A stretch of DNA of 64,000 nt. Source: Winogradskyella sp. GTDB taxonomy: Bacteria; Bacteroidota; Bacteroidia; Flavobacteriales; Flavobacteriaceae. Within the stretch, counting starts at the first letter, position 1; each line of letters opens with the position of its first letter. Below, piece by piece: positions 34,276-43,678 of the stretch. The notes beneath the pieces were generated by a model. It had not been told where the DNA came from. It saw only the letters and a list, made by a program, of their open reading frames with translations, and did no database searches. The position numbers were made by a program, and so were the translations under genes. The stretch covers positions 1-64,000 of the forward strand of contig NZ_JANQIM010000003.1 of NCBI RefSeq assembly GCF_028282165.1, written 5' to 3'.

Positions 34276-34686
34276 ATGAAAGCAATTTGTTATATAAGTA
34301 ACTTTGCAAAAGGTTTAAGTCATAAAACTATTAACGAGTTAATAGAAAATGTTAATTCAAATAATACTCAAGAACATATTACTGGTTTGTTAATTCTTAA
34401 AAACAAACATTTCTTTCAGATTATAGAAGGCGAATCCCAAAAAATTGATACATTATTTCAAAAAATAAAAAAAGACAAAAGGCACAAGGGTATCATCAAA
34501 TTATTGGATACAGATATTGAAGGTAAAATCTTTAATGACTACAATGGCGGAAAATTCGAGATTTTTCAGAAATATGCCGATATGAAAAAGCTATATTTGT
34601 ACTTTAATTGGATAAAAAATGCTAACTATTTACCTGCTGAAAAATTAATCCATTTAACGACAAATTTCTTAAAACACAACACATGA
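34276..34686 (+). CDS. BLUF-domain blue-light sensor protein
   Basis: It has 136 residues, essentially one BLUF domain with a short helical tail. It shows the flavin-site Tyr in MKAICYIS (Tyr6), the Asn before ITGLLI (NNTQEHITGLLILKNKHFFQIIEG) and the key Gln in FFQIIEGE near residue 51. BLUF proteins bind FAD and switch their hydrogen bonding in blue light, passing the signal to a partner. No output domain is present, so a partner protein is needed. Its stop overlaps the rpe start (ATGA), so both are translated together. Confidence 0.87.
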   Translation: MKAICYISNFAKGLSHKTINELIENVNSNNTQEHITGLLILKNKHFFQIIEGESQKIDTLFQKIKKDKRHKGIIKLLDTDIEGKIFNDYNGGKFEIFQKYADMKKLYLYFNWIKNANYLPAEKLIHLTTNFLKHNT

Positions 34687-35348
34687 GTAAATGCTTAATC
34701 GCACCATCAATGTTAGCTGCCGATTTTGGCAATCTTCAACGCGACACAGAAATGGTAAATCTTAGTGAAGCAGACTGGTTTCATATTGATGTTATGGATG
34801 GTCATTTTGTACCAAACATCTCATATGGCATGCCTGTAATTGCTGCTATTAAAAAACATGCTACCAAACCTTTAGATGTTCACTTAATGATAGAAAAGCC
34901 AGAGCGATATATTGAAGAATTTGCAAAAGTTGGTGCCGATATTATTACGGTTCACTACGAATCAACAGTTCATTTACACAGAACCTTAAGACAGATAAAG
35001 GACGTAGGGTGCAAGGCAGGTATTGTTTTAAATATAACCACACCAATAAATGTCTTAGAGGATATACTTCCGGAGTGCTACATGGTTTTGTTAATGTCAA
35101 TCAACCCAGGTTTTGGAGGTCAAAAATTTGAAGATGTGACTTACCAGCGTATAAAAAAACTACGCCAAATGGCAAATGACCAAAATCTTACGACGAGAAT
35201 AGAAGTTGATGGTGGTGTTACCGATAAGAATATTAAGCAACTTGCCGAAGCTGGTGCTGATACTTTTGTGGCTGGTAGCCATGTGTTTAAAAGTGACAAC
35301 CCAGCCCTTACCATAGAAAACTTAAAAGCTTTGGCTAATTCATTATAA
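34683..35348 (+). CDS. rpe: Ribulose-phosphate 3-epimerase
   Basis: It has 221 residues, normal for Rpe, with the TIM-barrel signatures IAPSMLAADFGNL, WFHIDVMDGHFVPNISYG (metal His and Asp), DVHLMIEKPE, VHYEST, MSINPGFGGQKF and IEVDGGV. It interconverts ribulose 5-phosphate and xylulose 5-phosphate in the pentose phosphate pathway. The start overlaps the BLUF gene by 4 bases. Confidence 0.96.
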   Translation: MSKCLIAPSMLAADFGNLQRDTEMVNLSEADWFHIDVMDGHFVPNISYGMPVIAAIKKHATKPLDVHLMIEKPERYIEEFAKVGADIITVHYESTVHLHRTLRQIKDVGCKAGIVLNITTPINVLEDILPECYMVLLMSINPGFGGQKFEDVTYQRIKKLRQMANDQNLTTRIEVDGGVTDKNIKQLAEAGADTFVAGSHVFKSDNPALTIENLKALANSL

Positions 35349-35373
35349 AAAGCGCCAAAAGGGCGCTTTTTTT
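35347..35373. terminator. Bidirectional terminator between rpe and the CBS gene
   Basis: AAAAAGCGCC pairs with GGCGCTTTTT around a short loop. A- and T-tracts on both sides let it serve both convergent genes. Confidence 0.88.
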
Positions 35374-35791
35374 ATAATTGTTTCAAGAGATAATTTATTA
35401 AATCTGTTGTAGTGACTATACCTACAAGTCGCCCATTGTCTACAACTGGCAGCGCATGAAACTCATTCTCTGATAATATCTTGGCTACCTCTTTTATTGT
35501 TGCCGTAGAAGGGACTGTGACTACATTTTTAACCATCACTTGGTCAATTGTAAACATATTGTATACTAACGTATCAACATCTTCGTCTGTGTCGTAAACT
35601 GCATCAGCAAAACTAATTCGTAACAAATCTGAGTAACTGAGCATTCCAAGAATTACTTCTCCCGCTACTACTGGTATATGTCTTATTTTATTACGCTTAA
35701 AAAGTAACTCTGCTGTTTCTAAATCATCATCTCTATTAAGAGCGATGATATTTCTGGTCATTATTTCTGAAATTGGTGGAACATATCTCAT
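35372..35791 (-). CDS. Two-CBS-domain protein
   Basis: It has 139 residues consisting of a tandem CBS pair (Bateman module). The first runs MTRNIIALNRDDDLETAELLFKRNKIRHIPVV, the second VKNVVTVPSTATIKEVAKILSENEFHALPVVDNGRLVGIVTTTDLI. CBS pairs bind adenine nucleotides and regulate enzymes or transporters, but no partner is indicated here. Stand-alone proteins of this type are common in this phylum. Function is unassigned. Confidence 0.88.
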   Translation of the reverse strand: MRYVPPISEIMTRNIIALNRDDDLETAELLFKRNKIRHIPVVAGEVILGMLSYSDLLRISFADAVYDTDEDVDTLVYNMFTIDQVMVKNVVTVPSTATIKEVAKILSENEFHALPVVDNGRLVGIVTTTDLINYLLKQL

Positions 35792-35908
35792 GACTATCCG
35801 TTTTATAATTCACTATTAAAAGTAGTGTATAATACCGATAGAAATTATGATAAATATCATGTGTCTAAATGTAAAACTGGCTTATGGTACTAGGGTACTT
35901 AATCGTTA

Positions 35909-38248
35909 TTAGTCTTTTTTGCTCCCATAACCATAATTATAACCATAATTATAGCTATAACCATAAGATTTACTAGCACCAACACTATTGATTACATAGG
36001 CCATATTTTTAAGTTTTCCAGTTTCGTGGAGTTCTTTAGAATATTTTAATAGATTTTTTTCTGTATAATTTGCCCTTACTAGATAAATTGTAGCATCTGC
36101 CAATTGAGAAATCAACATTGTATCCGTAACCAAAATCGTAGGTGCAGTATCGACAACGACATAATCATAGACTTTTCTGGCCTCTTCAATAAGTTTTTTA
36201 AAACGTCCGTTAGTCAATAAATGTGCAGGATTAGGCGGAATACTTCCAGATAAAATGATATGATGGTTAGGATGCTTATCAAAACCACTAATCAATGCAT
36301 CCTTCCAATCGAAATCAATATCGTGGAGATAGTTAGAAAGGCCTGGTTTTTGTTTGTCTTCACTTATATGTGTATGAATTTGCGGGTTTCTTAAATCTGC
36401 TCCTATAAGCAATACACTTTTGTTTATACTTGAAAGTGCTAGAGACAGATTAAGGCTTACATAGGTTTTCCCTTCACCTTTAATAGTGGATGTACAATAA
36501 ACTACCTTTCCCACTTTGTTTTCATTCCCAATAGGCAATATATAATCTACATTAGAACTCAAAATCCTAAACGACTCAGCTAATGGTGAGCGGTCATTTG
36601 GATCCTTAAAAATGATATTCTTAGTCTTTTTTAGATTAGGGATCTCACCTATTACTGGAACTTGAGAAGATACTTTAATAATATCTTCTTTGCTATGAAG
36701 TTTAGTGTCTAACATAAACATGAAGTACAAAATACCAAAGGGAATCAACAATCCTCCTAGTAAAGCACCTGCATAAACAATATTGGATTTTGGTGAAATA
36801 GGTTTAGACCCTGATAAAGCATTCTCGACAACTTTTATAGAAGGCTCTGTGATAGCTAGATTTATAGCAGCTTCTTCTCGTTTTTGAAGTAATAACAAGT
36901 ATAGGCTCTCTTTTATTTTCTGTTGTCTCTGGATAGCTTTGAACAATCGTTCTTGCTCTGGTATCTGGGAAACTCGCCCCGCAAATTTTTGGTTTCTGTT
37001 CTCCAATTGGTCTAAAGAAGACTCCAATTGATCGGTATAATTTCTTAATGACCTATTTATGTTAGTCTTTAAACCTTCTACTTGTTGTTTTACCAACCTT
37101 ACACTTGGGTTATTAGAACCTCCACTTGCACTGAGTCTGTCCCTATTGATTACAGCTAAATTATATTCACTTATAAGTGCATTAATACCATTGTTATCTA
37201 TACCAATATTAGCTGGGAGCAAATCGGATTCCGAATTTGTATTCAATGCGTTTTCCAATAATTTAGAAATCGTAAGTTGGTTTTTTAATTTAAAAAGAGC
37301 TTCTTCTGATTGCGCACGTTGTTCGAGACCTAATTCAGCATCAGTTGCTATATCAACAATGTTGTTTTTTTCCTTGAAGACCTCTTGATCAATCTCGATC
37401 GAGTCTAACTCCTCTGCCAAAAAAACAAACCGCTCATCAATAAAGTCTAGTGTGCGTTTAGAAACTAATTGCCTATCATTAATACCATCGTCATTAAAAA
37501 CATCCATTAAGGTGTTCAATATGCTTTCTGATAGCTTGGCACTTTCACCTTTTATACTAATCTTAAGTAAATCACTTTGTTCACCGATAGCTTCTACCTT
37601 TATCTTACTCTTTAGTGCCAAAGCTTCATTTTTAATGGGCCTAAAAGATATAATATATGTTGTATTGATAAGTTCTTTTCTTGCTATGTCGCTAATCATA
37701 ACATCAAAAGGTAAACGATGAGCTTTGTCTTTCGTTGAAAAACTTGCAAACGAGAATACTTTTTCAGTTAATAAATTAGTAATCTCGAGATCTTTATCTG
37801 AAATTCTGATTTTGTAAGATAAATTTCGAACAATACTGTCCGGTACTATAATCTGTTCAAAATCAAAAGGAAGCATATCTATTTGTGAGGTTTGAATAGT
37901 TCCCTCTTCATAAAAGCTAGTATTTAAATTTAACTCTCTGACTACACGATTCATAATGAGATAGGAAGTCAAAATTTCTATCTCATTTTCCAGGTTTATA
38001 TTAGTACGCTTAAATATAAATGCTGAAGTGGGCAATTCGAGCCCTTCCGATTCGTCTAAAATTTTAATTTTAGCATAGGTTTCATAAATGCGTGGTGAGA
38101 ACCTTAAATACACATATGCACTAAAAAGTGCTACTACTAACATTAGAATAAACCAAGGCCAGTAACGCAAATAACGTCTAAACTCTTGTTTAAGATCTAA
38201 ACTGTCCTCATCGTTTAGGACAAAATTATTCTGAAACTGATTCTCCAT
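35909..38248 (-). CDS. wzc: Wzc-type polysaccharide co-polymerase and tyrosine autokinase
   Basis: It has 779 residues. An N-terminal Wzz domain follows the first membrane helix (YWPWFILMLVVALFSAYVYL near 34-53), with a long coiled-coil periplasmic part (SLDQLENRNQKFAGRVSQIPEQERLFKAI) and a second helix near 490-510. The cytosolic BY-kinase has Walker A STIKGEGKTYVSLNLSLA, Walker A' LLIGADLRNP and Walker B VVVDTAPTI. The C terminus is a tyrosine cluster (SYGYSYNYGYNYGYG), the autophosphorylation tail. It controls chain length and export with Wza, 4 bases upstream. Confidence 0.95.
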   Translation of the reverse strand: MENQFQNNFVLNDEDSLDLKQEFRRYLRYWPWFILMLVVALFSAYVYLRFSPRIYETYAKIKILDESEGLELPTSAFIFKRTNINLENEIEILTSYLIMNRVVRELNLNTSFYEEGTIQTSQIDMLPFDFEQIIVPDSIVRNLSYKIRISDKDLEITNLLTEKVFSFASFSTKDKAHRLPFDVMISDIARKELINTTYIISFRPIKNEALALKSKIKVEAIGEQSDLLKISIKGESAKLSESILNTLMDVFNDDGINDRQLVSKRTLDFIDERFVFLAEELDSIEIDQEVFKEKNNIVDIATDAELGLEQRAQSEEALFKLKNQLTISKLLENALNTNSESDLLPANIGIDNNGINALISEYNLAVINRDRLSASGGSNNPSVRLVKQQVEGLKTNINRSLRNYTDQLESSLDQLENRNQKFAGRVSQIPEQERLFKAIQRQQKIKESLYLLLLQKREEAAINLAITEPSIKVVENALSGSKPISPKSNIVYAGALLGGLLIPFGILYFMFMLDTKLHSKEDIIKVSSQVPVIGEIPNLKKTKNIIFKDPNDRSPLAESFRILSSNVDYILPIGNENKVGKVVYCTSTIKGEGKTYVSLNLSLALSSINKSVLLIGADLRNPQIHTHISEDKQKPGLSNYLHDIDFDWKDALISGFDKHPNHHIILSGSIPPNPAHLLTNGRFKKLIEEARKVYDYVVVDTAPTILVTDTMLISQLADATIYLVRANYTEKNLLKYSKELHETGKLKNMAYVINSVGASKSYGYSYNYGYNYGYGSKKD

Positions 38249-38252
38249 TAGG

Positions 38253-39014
38253 TTATCTTGTCAATAAAATAGTTACACTCAAAGCTAACGATGCTATAGT
38301 TAATACTGTTCCAATATTACCAATGAAGCCAGCATTTTTAACTCTAGGATCGTTAGGATTTACCACGATTACATCGTTTGGCTTAATAAAATAAAATTCT
38401 CCATCCATAAAGGAAGTAGATGTTAAGTCAATATGGGTAATTTTTCTTATGCCGTCTACTTCTCTTGTGATAAGGATATCATCACGCTTTCCATTTATGG
38501 TCAAATCCCCCGCATAACCTAAGGCCTGAAGTATAGTAATATTTTGTTCAGTAAAGGTATAGGTTCCCGGTTGATTAACCTCTCCCAATACAGTTACTTT
38601 AGCATTGATAAGTCTTACATTTACTGTAGGATTGACCAAATGGCCCTCTGAAATTAACTTGTTTTTGATAACTTCTCTTAGTTGATCGGTAGTGAGACCA
38701 GAAGTAGATATTTCACCTAAAACAGGAAATTCTATAGTATTTTCTAGAGATACCAAATAACCATCTAATTGTAAAATTTGGATATTTTGTGGCAGCACAC
38801 CTTGAGTACTATTCTTATTATAAGGTAAAGCGGCTTCTGGTGCCATGCTTTCAACAGTTATTTTAAGGATATCGTTAGGTTGTATAGCAGAGCTTTCATA
38901 GTTCACTGCCCCTGAGCCATTTGTCATTGCATCTTGCATGTAGAGCACTTCTTTCTTGGTTGCGCACGATACTGCTAACACAAATACAAGAAAAATAATA
39001 AATTTAGGATTCAT
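38253..39014 (-). CDS. wza: Wza-type polysaccharide export lipoprotein
   Basis: It has 253 residues with a lipoprotein signal (FLVFVLAVSCATKKE). A Poly_export domain follows (YESSAIQPNDILKITVESM), then an SLBB domain (KVTVLGEVNQPGTYTF, ILQALGYAGDL) and a hydrophobic C-terminal segment (IGTVLTIASLALSVTILL). It forms the outer-membrane channel for polysaccharide. The C-terminal helix and single SLBB are common in Bacteroidota versions. It is in one operon with wzc. Confidence 0.94.
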   Translation of the reverse strand: MNPKFIIFLVFVLAVSCATKKEVLYMQDAMTNGSGAVNYESSAIQPNDILKITVESMAPEAALPYNKNSTQGVLPQNIQILQLDGYLVSLENTIEFPVLGEISTSGLTTDQLREVIKNKLISEGHLVNPTVNVRLINAKVTVLGEVNQPGTYTFTEQNITILQALGYAGDLTINGKRDDILITREVDGIRKITHIDLTSTSFMDGEFYFIKPNDVIVVNPNDPRVKNAGFIGNIGTVLTIASLALSVTILLTR

Positions 39015-39035
39015 TAAGATTAATTATAAGTAAAG

Positions 39036-39065
39036 CAAATATAACGGCATTTAAAAGACTTGCAA
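39036..39065 (-). promoter_or_regulatory. Promoter of wza-wzc
   Basis: On the minus strand TTG (plus-strand CAA at 39063-39065) and TATATTTG (plus-strand CAAATATA at 39036-39043) are 19 bases apart. This matches both boxes of the Bacteroidota consensus, 22 bases before the wza start. Confidence 0.7.
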
Positions 39066-39104
39066 AAGCATTCACGTGATTTAAACCACAAATAGATTTA
39101 AATT

Positions 39105-40196
39105 TCAACCTGGCAATATTTTTTTAATTAAAAAGGGTATCATGTAAAGACCCGAGCCATAAAGCAATAAGCAAATAATTTGGGTATTTAAATTAAGGTG
39201 TAAAAGATTAAATGCAATACAAATAATAATAACGTTGATACCAGAAATTAAAATGGTAGTCATTAAATGACTATAACCTATTCTAATAAACTTATGGTGA
39301 ATATGATTTTTATCTGCTTTAAATGGACTTGTCTTGTGGATTACGATTCTAATAAAAAAGATCCTAAGGGTATCTATTAAAGGGTAGAATAACAATGCAA
39401 ATGCCAATGCAGGAGAAGCTCTATAGTAACTTGACGACTCATCAATTTGCGCCATATTTATAAAACTAATTGTAAAAAAAGCCAATAAAAATCCTACGAT
39501 CATAGAGCCAGTATCGCCCATAAATATTTTCTTGGTTTCTGAAAAATTCCATCTTAAAAAAGCTAATAGAGCGCCAGCAAGTGCTACAGAAATAGTTGCC
39601 AGACTTATAGAATCATTCCTTACAAATAAAATAGCGAATACGATACAGGCAGATAGAGCTATAGTACCTGCCAATCCATCTACACCATCAATAAGGTTAT
39701 AAGCATTGATAATTAACACATAAACAAAAAGCGTAAACACGATTGAAAACCAATATGGCAATTCATTAATGTCTAAAATATCAGAAAAACTTATAATTCG
39801 GGTATCAGTAAAGAATATTAATAATAATGCTGTAATTAATTGTCCGGAAAATTTTCTTCCTGGTGCCAAAACAGTTAAATCGTCCTTAAGTCCCAGAAAA
39901 AAAAGTATGGTTAACCCACCCATGGATAAAAGCAAAATCTTAGTATTTAAATACGCTCCAACTAATGTAATAACTACAACTAGACTAATAAATATGCCTA
40001 CACCACCGAAAGTAGGTGTTCTTTTACTATGAACACTTCTTACATCTGGCTCGTCCATTAAATGCTTTGTATGTGAAATGAAAAGAATCGTCGGGAATGT
40101 TCTATAGGCGATGTAAAATGACAATAAAAATGCGCCTATTAGCCAAAATTCTAAGTGATCTTTAGGAGAAAAATTATCAAGTAATGTTTTAATCAT
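39105..40196 (-). CDS. WecA/MraY-family undecaprenyl-phosphate sugar-1-phosphate transferase
   Basis: This 363-residue protein has about ten membrane helices with the family's cytosolic motifs: RSVHSKRTPTFGGVGIF near residue 53, GLKDDL near 102, NAYNLIDGVDGLAG near 165, FMGDTGSM near 224 and DKNHIHHKFIRIG near 292. The last, with its His residues, is closer to WecA than to MraY. It loads the first sugar phosphate, probably an N-acetylhexosamine, on undecaprenyl phosphate to begin polysaccharide synthesis. It is separated from the glycosyltransferase unit by 438 bases. Confidence 0.9.
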   Translation of the reverse strand: MIKTLLDNFSPKDHLEFWLIGAFLLSFYIAYRTFPTILFISHTKHLMDEPDVRSVHSKRTPTFGGVGIFISLVVVITLVGAYLNTKILLLSMGGLTILFFLGLKDDLTVLAPGRKFSGQLITALLLIFFTDTRIISFSDILDINELPYWFSIVFTLFVYVLIINAYNLIDGVDGLAGTIALSACIVFAILFVRNDSISLATISVALAGALLAFLRWNFSETKKIFMGDTGSMIVGFLLAFFTISFINMAQIDESSSYYRASPALAFALLFYPLIDTLRIFFIRIVIHKTSPFKADKNHIHHKFIRIGYSHLMTTILISGINVIIICIAFNLLHLNLNTQIICLLLYGSGLYMIPFLIKKILPG

Positions 40197-40634
40197 ATAA
40201 TTTGATTTTAAAACATCTTAGTGAAATGATTAATATACAAAAAATATAAACGAAGTCTAAGAGTGTTTTGCAAAGTAACTACTTTGATGTTATGTTAGTG
40301 TTAAGTCTTAAATATGGGATATCATTCTTCTTCTTAAGGTTTTATCTTTTGATTATTCTAGGGAATTTTAAATTGTTCAAAAAAGCTATGCGATATATTT
40401 TCCTCATAATATTGTTTTGTTTTTTACAAACGATATGCAACAGTTTATTCTAATTTTTAGCTAAATATGGATAAACTATTTTTAGGAAATTTAATCTTTA
40501 TACCACAAAAATTATTACTCAAAACTCCTAGCCTTTTTAGCCGATAAAAATAGATATTTGGTTCTAAAAACAGCCATATTAGAAACTAAAATCGTTAAAA
40601 TACAAGTTTATTTCCGACATTTATGTCTCCTTAT
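40197..40634. other. Intergenic region inside the polysaccharide locus
   Basis: No supported gene lies in these 438 bases. A 61-codon plus-strand ORF at 40268 is hydrophobic but runs against all neighbours and lacks any start signal. The minus-strand sequence TATATTTTTTG near 40236-40246 is close to a -7 box for the WecA-like gene. No clear terminator for the gene ending at 40635 was found. Confidence 0.4.
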
Positions 40635-41345
40635 TCATCCTAAAACTTTGGTTTTAAGTACTTCAAAAATAAAACTTGGTGTAGAAACTAGGTTTCGCTT
40701 GGCCAAACGTCTTGGTTCCTTTAAAAAACGAGGTAGCCACTCCAAACCTAACGAAATCCAAAATTGACTACTGCGTTTTATGTTTCCTGCATAAAAATCG
40801 AATACCGCCCCTATAGAACAAATTGTTGTTGCTTCAAGTCTGTTTTTATTATTATGCACCCATTTTTCTTGTTTAGGAGCTGTCATGCCCACAAAAAGGA
40901 CATCTGGCCTTAATTTATTGACTTCATCACACATTTGCATTGATTCTTCTTCGGTAAAACTTGGCCTATAGGGTGGTGAGTAACTCTTTACTTTAACATT
41001 GGGGTAATCAACAGAAAGCTTATTTTCAATTTTTGACAGTGTTTCTTCAGATGCGCCTAAGAAGAAACAACTGCCTGATGTTTCATTCAAATGGTTCATA
41101 AGAAATATAAATAAATCGTAACCCGCTATTCTATTGATCTTTCTTCCATTTAAAACACGTTCTGCCCATACAATCCCAATACCATCGGGTAAAAGCACAT
41201 CGGATTCCTTAAGTGCTTTCATAAATTCATCATCTTTCTTAGCGGTACAATAGCTATGTGGGTTGATGGTATTAATTGTTTTTGTGCTCTTTAAATCCAA
41301 AACGTCTAACGAATCGCTGTATATATCATATCCTAATAGTGCCAT
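40635..41345 (-). CDS. WecG/TagA/CpsF-family glycosyltransferase (GT26)
   Basis: It has 236 residues, typical of the family, with the motifs LPDGIGIVWAERVL, RIAGYDLF, CFFLGASEETL, TAPKQEKWV and GAVFDFYAG, and a membrane-associating C terminus (LGLEWLPRFLKEPRRLAKR). Relatives add an N-acetylmannosamine or ManNAc-uronic acid residue to a lipid-linked N-acetylhexosamine. This fits the WecB epimerase and WlbA/WbpD-like genes upstream in the same unit. Exact donor is inferred. It is the last gene of the long operon. Confidence 0.9.
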   Translation of the reverse strand: MALLGYDIYSDSLDVLDLKSTKTINTINPHSYCTAKKDDEFMKALKESDVLLPDGIGIVWAERVLNGRKINRIAGYDLFIFLMNHLNETSGSCFFLGASEETLSKIENKLSVDYPNVKVKSYSPPYRPSFTEEESMQMCDEVNKLRPDVLFVGMTAPKQEKWVHNNKNRLEATTICSIGAVFDFYAGNIKRSSQFWISLGLEWLPRFLKEPRRLAKRNLVSTPSFIFEVLKTKVLG

Positions 41346-41349
41346 TTAA

Positions 41350-42234
41350 TTACCTGGTTTTTAAAAATGAAATAAGTTGGTCTGTAATTTTCTTTTGTCC
41401 TTGTGGATTTAAATGAATCGGATCGAAAAATAATTCGTATCTATGAGACCATGGTTCTTGAAAATTTAGAAAAGTAATATCGCCGTTTGTTTGACTTTTA
41501 AATATTTGAATGGTTTCATCAAATTCCTCTTTTTGAATGGTTTCTAACATGTCTATTGTAGGGACATAAAGCAATACTACCTTAATATCATTAGCCATTA
41601 ATAGCGCCATAGTTTCCTTAAAGACCGTAATATTGGCTTCATTGTTTGCGATTTTTCTATAGTTCCCCTTGTCAATTTCCATCTTTAATTTTAAAGTATC
41701 CAATTCACCAAATTTAAGGTTGTCCCATTTATTAAAATAGCCACGCACCGCACCTGCCAAAAGAAGTTCGTTATAACGACTAGACTTAATGTGCTTCTTG
41801 GTTAGATACTCTAACTTCTCGGAATTATTGTAGACATATTCATCAATATTAGGACTATCTAAAAAAGGATAAAATAATTTGTATGAATTATCACTTAAGC
41901 CCTCTCCTGTAAAGGTCCATGCATCTACTCCATAAATAACGGTTTTTAAGTTAGGGTTTTCATCTATTAATTGTCTCACCATAACTAACCTATCATTAAC
42001 ATTTACACCTTCTCTCGTATATTTAGAAATTCCTTTATCCAGTGCTTTCTCTAAACGGACCTTATCTAATCCAAGCATCAAATGAGAATGCCCGACTAGG
42101 GCAATTTCATTAGGCTCATCAATTCCATAATATTGATTTAACCCTTTGATTAAAACCTTGTGTAATACTTGGTCACCAGTAATAAACAAGCCTAAAAACA
42201 AAACAATATAAAGCGCAAAGGATTTTTTAGACAT
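41350..42234 (-). CDS. SGNH-hydrolase-like membrane-anchored partner of the MBOAT acyltransferase
   Basis: It has 294 residues. One N-terminal membrane helix (FALYIVLFLGLFITGD) leads to a domain with an SGNH/DHHW-like block I (IALVGHSHLMLGLDK near 45) and a C-terminal DPIHLNPQG holding the Asp-x-x-His pair near 270. The block I Ser is in GHSH rather than the usual GDS. Such proteins accept acyl groups handed across the membrane by MBOAT enzymes and put them on polysaccharide, as AlgX/AlgJ and PatB do. The MBOAT gene lies 5 bases upstream. The role is inferred from motif and pairing. Confidence 0.75.
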   Translation of the reverse strand: MSKKSFALYIVLFLGLFITGDQVLHKVLIKGLNQYYGIDEPNEIALVGHSHLMLGLDKVRLEKALDKGISKYTREGVNVNDRLVMVRQLIDENPNLKTVIYGVDAWTFTGEGLSDNSYKLFYPFLDSPNIDEYVYNNSEKLEYLTKKHIKSSRYNELLLAGAVRGYFNKWDNLKFGELDTLKLKMEIDKGNYRKIANNEANITVFKETMALLMANDIKVVLLYVPTIDMLETIQKEEFDETIQIFKSQTNGDITFLNFQEPWSHRYELFFDPIHLNPQGQKKITDQLISFLKTR

Positions 42235-42239
42235 ATCGA

Positions 42240-43673
42240 TTAAAATTGAAAATAGATAAAAGCATTAGAACTTACACCTAGCATAGAGACAGATAGTAAG
42301 AGAAAAACATACCATAGCAATTGACCTATAGAGTGTATTTTGGACTTAGAAAAATACAATGAAACCACTTTATTATATTGTAGAATCTGCACAAAAACGA
42401 GAACTATAATTAAAAGTATGCAAAGCACAAAAGATACGGTAGATGCTCCTAAGTATAAATTTCCGCTCCAATCGAAAATAAGTTTATTACTTATAATGTA
42501 GGCATCTGAAATACTGGAGGCTCTAAAAAATATCCAGGCATAGCAAACTAATATAAATACAACAATCATCTTAGAGATTCTGTACCCGTTAAATTGTTTT
42601 ATCCGAGTTTGTTTAGCCCAATTAAGTACTTTATCACCCCAGCTTTCAATAACATAATATAAGGCATGCAAGAAACCCCAAATGATAAAGGTCCAATTTG
42701 CTCCATGCCAAAATCCACTTACCAAGAACACAATAAAAATATTTAATAACCATCTTGAATATACGACCCTATTTCCACCGAGTGGTTTATATAAATAATC
42801 TGAAAACCAAGTAGACAAAGAAATATGCCATCTTCTCCAAAACTCGGCTATAGATCTTGAGAGATAAGGGAGATTAAAATTTTGCATAAGATTAAATCCC
42901 AATATTTTGGCGGTCCCTATGGCCATATCCGAATATCCACTAAAATCACAGTAAATTTGAATTGCAAAAAATAGCGTTGCTACCGCAAGTGTAGGCCCAT
43001 TATATACATCGGGATTCTCATATATTCTATCTACATAAATAGCCAACCTATCTGCTATAACTACTTTTTTAAACAGACCCCAAATAAACAGCTTTGAGCC
43101 CTCAATAAAATCATGCCTGTTAAAGTTATGCTTCTCTCTAAATTGTCCCAATAAATTTGACGAACGCTCTATCGGACCTGCAACAAGTTGAGGAAAAAAA
43201 GCGACAAAGACTGCAAAATTAACCACATTGTGTTCGACTTTTGTCTTGCCAAAATATACATCTAACGAGTAGCTTAAAGCTTGAAAAGTAAAAAAGGATA
43301 TACCTACTGGTAAGATAACCTCGAGCAAGGTCAACCTGGATTGTGAGTCAAAAATTTCCGAGACATTATTAATATTGCCTATGAAGAAATTTGCATATTT
43401 TAAATACAATAAAGGAATTAGGGATAAAACAATAGACAGCCAAAGGTAATTTCGTTTCTTTTTTATTGTTTTTGATTCATTAATCTTAAGACCACCATAA
43501 TAGTTAACGAGAGTGACGCCCAGCATTACGAAAGCGAAATCCCATCGCCAAGAAATATAAAATATATAAGAACTAATAAGTAATAATGACGACCTGTATT
43601 TATAAGGTAAATTAAAGTACAGTAGGCAAGTACTAATAAATAAACCGATAAACTCCCATGAATTAAATAGCAT
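42240..43673 (-). CDS. MBOAT-family membrane O-acyltransferase
   Basis: This 477-residue protein has about 10-12 membrane segments and the MBOAT features GPIERSSNLLGQF, YCDFSGYSDMAIGTAKILG, FNLPYLSRSIAEFWRRWHISLSTWF and the catalytic-His region SGFWHGANWTFIIWGFLHALYY. It resembles AlgI and DltB, which move acetyl or alanyl groups across the membrane. Together with the SGNH-like protein behind it, it probably O-acetylates the exported polysaccharide. Confidence 0.92.
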   Translation of the reverse strand: MLFNSWEFIGLFISTCLLYFNLPYKYRSSLLLISSYIFYISWRWDFAFVMLGVTLVNYYGGLKINESKTIKKKRNYLWLSIVLSLIPLLYLKYANFFIGNINNVSEIFDSQSRLTLLEVILPVGISFFTFQALSYSLDVYFGKTKVEHNVVNFAVFVAFFPQLVAGPIERSSNLLGQFREKHNFNRHDFIEGSKLFIWGLFKKVVIADRLAIYVDRIYENPDVYNGPTLAVATLFFAIQIYCDFSGYSDMAIGTAKILGFNLMQNFNLPYLSRSIAEFWRRWHISLSTWFSDYLYKPLGGNRVVYSRWLLNIFIVFLVSGFWHGANWTFIIWGFLHALYYVIESWGDKVLNWAKQTRIKQFNGYRISKMIVVFILVCYAWIFFRASSISDAYIISNKLIFDWSGNLYLGASTVSFVLCILLIIVLVFVQILQYNKVVSLYFSKSKIHSIGQLLWYVFLLLSVSMLGVSSNAFIYFQF

Positions 43674-43678
43674 ATGTA

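Noticed and set aside
40268-40453. Hydrophobic 61-codon plus-strand ORF in the polysaccharide locus
   Set aside because: Composition follows from AT-rich intergenic sequence; there is no promoter, no similarity, and its direction opposes all neighbours.
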